64,000 bases of DNA from Hungatella_A sp034142505. Its GTDB lineage: Bacteria; Bacillota; Clostridia; Lachnospirales; Lachnospiraceae. The position numbers and the translations under genes are program-made. Shown here piece after piece: positions 60,471 to 64,000 of the stretch (positions are counted from its first letter, which is position 1; each line of letters begins with the position of its first letter). The notes beneath the pieces are model-generated. The model ran no database searches. It was not told the DNA's origin and saw only the letters and a program-made list of their open reading frames with translations. The DNA lies in assembly GCA_034142505.1 (NCBI GenBank), contig JAWZDV010000030.1:47360-111359 (forward strand), written 5' to 3'.

Positions 60471-61456
60471 GTAAAATCCTCCCATCTTTTATCTTGATTG
60501 TGAATAGTAACTGCTAATTTCATGATGGTTTCCCCATCTGCCATTGCGGGAATCGCCCCTTTTTTCATGGTGGTTCTGGCGCCTGCCGCATTGGCGAAGC
60601 GGATGATCTCCTCCAGTTCGTCCGCCGGCATATTCTTTAAATCCTCCAGCGTTTTATCGCGGAGCCTGGAGTGGATGGCTCCAAAGAAGGAATCGCCTGC
60701 TCCGTTGGTATCCACTGTGTGAACGGCAAATCCGGGCACCTCCCTAAAGTCGGCTCCCCGCCTGAAGCAGGCGCCGCCCGCCCCCTCAGAGACACAGACC
60801 AGGGTGATCCCGTAGTCTGCCAGAATCCGGCTTCCCTTCTCCACGTCACCGGTGCCCGTCAACAGCTCCATCTCTTCCCCGGATACCTTGAGAATGTCCG
60901 CATATGGCATAAATTGAAGCATGGTCTCCACGGCTTCCCGCTCTGATTTCCACAGCGGCGGGCGGTAATTCGGATCATAGCTGATGATGCAGCCCGCCCG
61001 CTTTGCAGTCTCTAACGCTATGCGGGTGGCGCTCTTCGATGGCTCCGCCGTAGCCGACAGGGAACCAAAGTGGAAAATGTGGCTGTTCTTAATCAGTTCC
61101 TCATCGATATCTTCCTCATTCAGCAGAATATCCGCTCCCGGATTCCGGTAAAAGGAGAAGGACCGTTCCCCATCACTGTCCAGCTGGACAAATGCCAATG
61201 TGGTATGCACCTCATCGGAAACCGACAGCCCCCGCGTATCGATCTCATGTTCTTCCATAACCTTGCGCAGTGCATTGCCAAAGCCATCCCTTCCCACCTT
61301 GCCGATAAATGCTGTCTTCCCCCCCAGGAGCGCATTCTGTACCAGGACGTTTAACGGAGCTCCGCCGGGATTCTGCGCATAGACAGGTACCCCCTCCTGG
61401 TCCCCGCACGGTGTAAAATCAATTAGTATCTCTCCCAATGCTGTCACATCATACAT
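60467..61456 (-). CDS. PfkB-family sugar kinase (fructokinase-like)
   Basis: 329 residues. N-terminal signature VTALGEILIDFTPCG, then GGAPLNVLVQNALLGG and the catalytic-site signature DTNGAGDSFFGAIHSRL (catalytic Asp near residue 255). The family phosphorylates ketoses and related sugars; the closest type is fructokinase/ScrK. With two polyol-type dehydrogenases in the operon, a polyol-to-ketose-to-ketose-phosphate route is plausible. AAAGGAGAG precedes the ATG. Confidence 0.92.
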   Translation of the reverse strand: MYDVTALGEILIDFTPCGDQEGVPVYAQNPGGAPLNVLVQNALLGGKTAFIGKVGRDGFGNALRKVMEEHEIDTRGLSVSDEVHTTLAFVQLDSDGERSFSFYRNPGADILLNEEDIDEELIKNSHIFHFGSLSATAEPSKSATRIALETAKRAGCIISYDPNYRPPLWKSEREAVETMLQFMPYADILKVSGEEMELLTGTGDVEKGSRILADYGITLVCVSEGAGGACFRRGADFREVPGFAVHTVDTNGAGDSFFGAIHSRLRDKTLEDLKNMPADELEEIIRFANAAGARTTMKKGAIPAMADGETIMKLAVTIHNQDKRWEDFT

Positions 61457-61470
61457 CTGATTACTCTCCT

Positions 61471-62520
61471 TTATCTGCCGCTTTCTGCCTGTGGATGAAT
61501 GACTACCTTGATGGATTCACTGCTCATCTGCTCATGGATGGCCTCATCCAGCCGGTCCAATCCAAACGTGTGCGTAATCAGCTTCCGGATCTCCAGTTTG
61601 CCGCTGTTTATCAAATTCACCGCCCGCTGGTGGGTATCGGGATTGATCATGGAGCCGATGATAGTCAGTTCCTTCTTATATACATCGAAAAGCGGCAGGG
61701 AAACCACGGCGTCCGGCGCCGGCACGCTAAACAGTAAGACAGATGCCCCCGGGCCGGCCAGTGAAAGCGCCTGCTCCACCGCAAACGGTTTGCCGACACA
61801 TTCCATCACCACATCCGCGCCGCAACCGCCGGTAATCTCCCGGATTCTTTCACGGACATCTTCGTGGATGGGATCAATGACGGCATCAGCTCCAACCTCC
61901 AGACCTATCTTCCTCCGCATCTCAATGGGTTCACTGAGCACTACGGTGGATGCCCCCGAAAGCCTGGCCATCTGAACCATCAGAAGGCCGATCATACCGC
62001 CTCCCACAACGGCTACGGTCTGTCCCGTCTGAATTGCCGCCTGGTCAATCCCGTGAATCACACAGGCCAGCGGCTCCGCCATGGCCGCCACATCAAAATC
62101 AATGTCATCGTTCACCTTAAAGCATTGGGTCTCCGGGGAAACGGTGTACTCCGCAAATCCTCCGTTGGTGTTCACACCCAGCGCAAATAAGTGCTCGCAG
62201 TTTTGTCTTCTCCCCATTCTGCACGGTCTGCATGTGCCGCAGTATTGGTTGGGGTCCAGCGTGACATGGTCTCCCACCCGGACTGCCATCACCCGTCTTC
62301 CAATCTGCGCCACAATTCCGGCAAACTCGTGTCCTAAAATCACAGGAGGGATGACATCCGCCGAACCGGCCTCCCCGTGATAGATATGTACATCGGTGCC
62401 GCAGATCCCGCAAGCCATGTTCTTTACCAGAACCTCATGTTCTCCCAGCTCCGGTATGGGGACTTCCCTGACTTCAAATTTCGGTGTTTGATCTGCGCCT
62501 AAAAAGAATGCTCCCTTCAT
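61471..62520 (-). CDS. Zinc-dependent dehydrogenase, sorbitol/threonine dehydrogenase-like
   Basis: 349 residues, first gene of the LacI-controlled operon. Catalytic zinc region GICGTDVHIYHGEAG and GHEFAG, structural zinc lobe CGTCRPCRMGRRQNC, NAD loop VVGGGMIGLLMVQ. It is related to but distinct from the dehydrogenase at 54365-55390. It likely oxidises a polyol or a hydroxyl group of the imported sugar. GAGGTGG precedes the ATG. The promoter and a palindromic operator lie directly upstream. Confidence 0.9.
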   Translation of the reverse strand: MKGAFFLGADQTPKFEVREVPIPELGEHEVLVKNMACGICGTDVHIYHGEAGSADVIPPVILGHEFAGIVAQIGRRVMAVRVGDHVTLDPNQYCGTCRPCRMGRRQNCEHLFALGVNTNGGFAEYTVSPETQCFKVNDDIDFDVAAMAEPLACVIHGIDQAAIQTGQTVAVVGGGMIGLLMVQMARLSGASTVVLSEPIEMRRKIGLEVGADAVIDPIHEDVRERIREITGGCGADVVMECVGKPFAVEQALSLAGPGASVLLFSVPAPDAVVSLPLFDVYKKELTIIGSMINPDTHQRAVNLINSGKLEIRKLITHTFGLDRLDEAIHEQMSSESIKVVIHPQAESGR

Positions 62521-62557
62521 ATTCCACCTCTTTCTGGCTCACATGGTTTACAAAAAG

Positions 62558-62569
62558 TTAAACGTTTAA
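62558..62569. promoter_or_regulatory. LacI-type operator, TTAAACGTTTAA
   Basis: A perfect 12-base palindrome with central CG, the hallmark of LacI/GalR-family sites. It lies ~17-28 bases downstream of the minus-strand -10 and before the first operon gene, so the divergently encoded LacI protein would block transcription there. Confidence 0.7.
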
Positions 62570-62585
62570 TTTTTCTTGTAAATCA

Positions 62586-62614
62586 ACTATAACATATTGC
62601 CCATTTATAGTCAA
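62586..62614 (-). promoter_or_regulatory. Sigma-A promoter of the catabolic operon
   Basis: Minus strand: TTGACT (62609-62614), 17-base spacer, TATAGT (62586-62591). Near-consensus; drives the 62520-52040 operon. Confidence 0.8.
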
Positions 62615-62657
62615 TGTTCATAAATAGACAATATTTTCTGTTTTTTATTGTATATAT

Positions 62658-62685
62658 TTAACAGAAAACAGACCATTTCTGTTAA
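62658..62685. repeat. Perfect inverted repeat near the LacI promoter
   Basis: TTAACAGAAA (62658-62667) and TTTCTGTTAA (62676-62685) are exact inverted copies separated by 8 bases. The repeat lies just upstream of the LacI-gene -35 (62701) and ~45 bases upstream of the operon -35, a typical place for an activator or second repressor site. Confidence 0.6.
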
Positions 62686-62700
62686 CCTTCTTTGTACTTC

Positions 62701-62729
62701 TTGACAACCGTACTTTTTACATATAGAAT
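62701..62729 (+). promoter_or_regulatory. Sigma-A promoter of the LacI-family gene
   Basis: TTGACA (62701-62706), 17-base spacer, TAGAAT (62724-62729); the start codon is 28 bases further on. The perfect -35 suggests steady expression of the regulator. Confidence 0.8.
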
Positions 62730-62757
62730 GAATTTAAGTAAGCCCAGGAGGGAAACA

Positions 62758-63750
62758 ATGGTTAACAAAATCAATATACGTGATGTAGCGAAACGTTCCG
62801 GTGTTTCCATAGCCACCGTCTCACATGTGATCAATCAGACGAAAAACGTTTCACCGGCTACCAAAAAGAAAGTGGAAGACAGTATTAAGGAATTGGGATA
62901 TGTGATAAATTCTGCCGCAAGAAGTTTAAAGACAGGCACCCGCAAAATGATTGGCTGTATCATTCCCGATATTTCCAACTATTTTTGGGCTGTTATTATA
63001 GAAGAGATTGAAGACTACCTCTCTTCCTGCGGCTATCACCTGATTATTATCAATACAAAAGAGACGACAGAAAAAGAGCTGGAGGGAATCCGGCTGTTAT
63101 CCTCAGGCATTGTTGACGGTTTGATTATCGGAAGCACCCTGGCGGATGCCGGTGAGATTGATGCTCTCCTTCCGGAGGGTTTCCCCGTTGTCTTTGTAGA
63201 CCGTGCGCCGGAACACTGTGTTCATGACAGTGTCATCATATCAAACTACACCTCCATGTTCGACGCCGTCACCACCCTGATTCACCGGGGCAATGAGAAT
63301 ATCGGATATATCGCAGGCTTAGCCCGCCTCTCAACCAGCAAGGAGCGGCTGCGGGCCTACAAGGACGCCCTGCAAAAGCAGGATCTCCCCATACGGGAAT
63401 CCTTCATTCAATGCGGCGACTCCATGTACATGAGCGCCCTGCGCCCCTTAAGCCTGCTGCTGGAGCAGAACTGCAGCGCCATCGTCATCTCCAACAACGT
63501 GATGGCGGCGGACGTCATGAATTACCTCTACCGCGAGCGCGACCGGCTCCCGGCCAAAATCGACATCATCGGTTACCAGGAAGGCATCCGCGACACCTAC
63601 TTAACCCAGCCCGTCGGCTTAATCAGCCAGCCCTCCGAGCGCATGGGCCAGCTGGCCGCCCAGCAGATCATCGCCCGCCTTACCCATCCGGAGGCTCCGA
63701 TCCAGAACTTTACTTTGAGCAGTACTTTGACGTTGTTTGAAGGGAATTAA
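62758..63750 (+). CDS. LacI/GalR-family transcriptional regulator
   Basis: 330 residues from the ATG at 62758, with AGGAGGG upstream. N-terminal helix-turn-helix and hinge helix (INIRDVAKRSGVSIATVSHV, then GYVINSAARSLKTG), then a periplasmic-binding-protein-like effector domain (about 62-330) with MIGCIIPDISNYFWA and VFVDRAP. It is divergent from the dehydrogenase-led operon and separated from it by a palindromic operator, so it is very probably the repressor of that operon, released by the incoming sugar or a phosphorylated product. Confidence 0.95.
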   Translation: MVNKINIRDVAKRSGVSIATVSHVINQTKNVSPATKKKVEDSIKELGYVINSAARSLKTGTRKMIGCIIPDISNYFWAVIIEEIEDYLSSCGYHLIIINTKETTEKELEGIRLLSSGIVDGLIIGSTLADAGEIDALLPEGFPVVFVDRAPEHCVHDSVIISNYTSMFDAVTTLIHRGNENIGYIAGLARLSTSKERLRAYKDALQKQDLPIRESFIQCGDSMYMSALRPLSLLLEQNCSAIVISNNVMAADVMNYLYRERDRLPAKIDIIGYQEGIRDTYLTQPVGLISQPSERMGQLAAQQIIARLTHPEAPIQNFTLSSTLTLFEGN

Positions 63751-63761
63751 AAACAGAATAA

Positions 63762-63985
63762 ACGCGAGCCGGGCTGGCGCATATAAAAAAAGCAGCTGTT
63801 ACAAGTTTCGGGTTCTTTCTGAACTTTAGATAGATAGGAAGGTAAGAGAGGAAAGACGCGGAAGGTAAGGTGCATCCGTTCGTGAGGGGAATGGGGCTGG
63901 GGAGGCGAACGCTGGCTTCGGAGGGGGAATCACTAAGGTCCCGGTAAACGGCTTTGGACAAGATTCAGGAGACCAAACTCGCGCC
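63762..63985 (+). ncRNA. Candidate structured RNA of about 225 nucleotides
   Basis: The segment downstream of the LacI gene has no credible reading frame but strong self-complementarity. A closing stem joins CGCGAG (63763-63768) to CTCGCG (63978-63983) over 210 bases. Inside, CGTTCG (63877-63882) pairs with CGAACG (63906-63911), and nested stems GAATC/GATTC (63927-63931/63962-63966) and GTCC/GGAC (63938-63941/63956-63959) form one arm. A 5' hairpin GTTC/GAAC lies at 63812-63824. A purine-rich single-stranded stretch (63830-63870) favours the plus strand. I cannot name the family; size and setting recall orphan clostridial RNAs. A minus-strand 83-codon frame over it lacks a ribosome site. Confidence 0.45.
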
Positions 63986-64000
63986 CAGGTTTCATCAAAA

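Noticed and set aside
63710..63961. Minus-strand 83-codon frame at the right end
   Set aside because: It overlaps the end of the LacI gene and the structured RNA candidate, has no ribosome site, and its composition looks non-coding.

Overview
The window looks like chromosome of a spore-forming, gut-type member of the Clostridia, most likely Lachnospiraceae. The reasons are a cotJABC spore-coat operon, YesM/YesN-type two-component regulation beside carbohydrate genes, several ABC sugar importers with lipoprotein binding proteins, strong AGGAGG-type ribosome sites and a roughly balanced GC content. I cannot name the species. I saw no tRNA, rRNA, CRISPR array, insertion sequence, integrase or phage gene.

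Layout. (1) 1-3300: the end of a YesM-like histidine kinase, a YesN/AraC-type response regulator and an SGNH acetylesterase of the rhamnogalacturonan-acetylesterase type, together a plant-glycan sensing unit. (2) 3314-5098 (minus): an ECF sigma factor, a probable anti-sigma factor and a zinc-ribbon membrane protein. (3) 5285-12500 (minus): a sugar operon (binding protein, two permeases, esterase, GH2 glycosidase) preceded by an ArsR-like regulator and followed by a decayed DUF4143 ATPase tail. (4) 12638-17392: a surface GH3 hexosaminidase, a FliB-like flagellin lysine methylase, cotJABC and a GGDEF protein. (5) 17623-22399: a response regulator and a sensor kinase on the plus strand, separated by a minus-strand gene for a surface protein, an arrangement resembling a non-contiguous operon.

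(6) 22467-48991 is the unusual part. On one side are a PrgI-VirB4 fusion ATPase, a VirB6-like membrane protein, an Ig-like membrane protein and a VirD4 coupling ATPase. Divergent from them is an operon with a 1646-residue secreted protein (PLAT-like repeats, Gly/Ser tail), a CvpA-like membrane protein and two paralogous 700-residue proteins of unknown family. Next comes a minus-strand partner-switching cassette: STAS protein, LytTR regulator, D-Ala-D-Ala-ligase-like enzyme, sensor PP2C phosphatase, sensor-MFS protein and RsbW-like kinase. A VirB2-like pilin gene closes the region. No relaxase, integrase, replication gene or attachment repeat is seen, and strong hairpins bound it at both ends. 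I read it as a stationary type IV secretion-like machine, possibly for protein export or surface display, controlled by a stress-type phosphorylation switch. The components are recognised from sequence; their joint function is inference.

(7) 49053-51977: a membrane glycerophosphodiesterase and an M28 peptidase. (8) 52040-63750: a LacI-controlled catabolic operon (two zinc dehydrogenases, PfkB kinase, ABC importer, two paralogous FAD oxidoreductases, VOC protein) with a clear divergent promoter pair and candidate operators. (9) 63762-63985: a probable structured non-coding RNA closed by a long-range stem.
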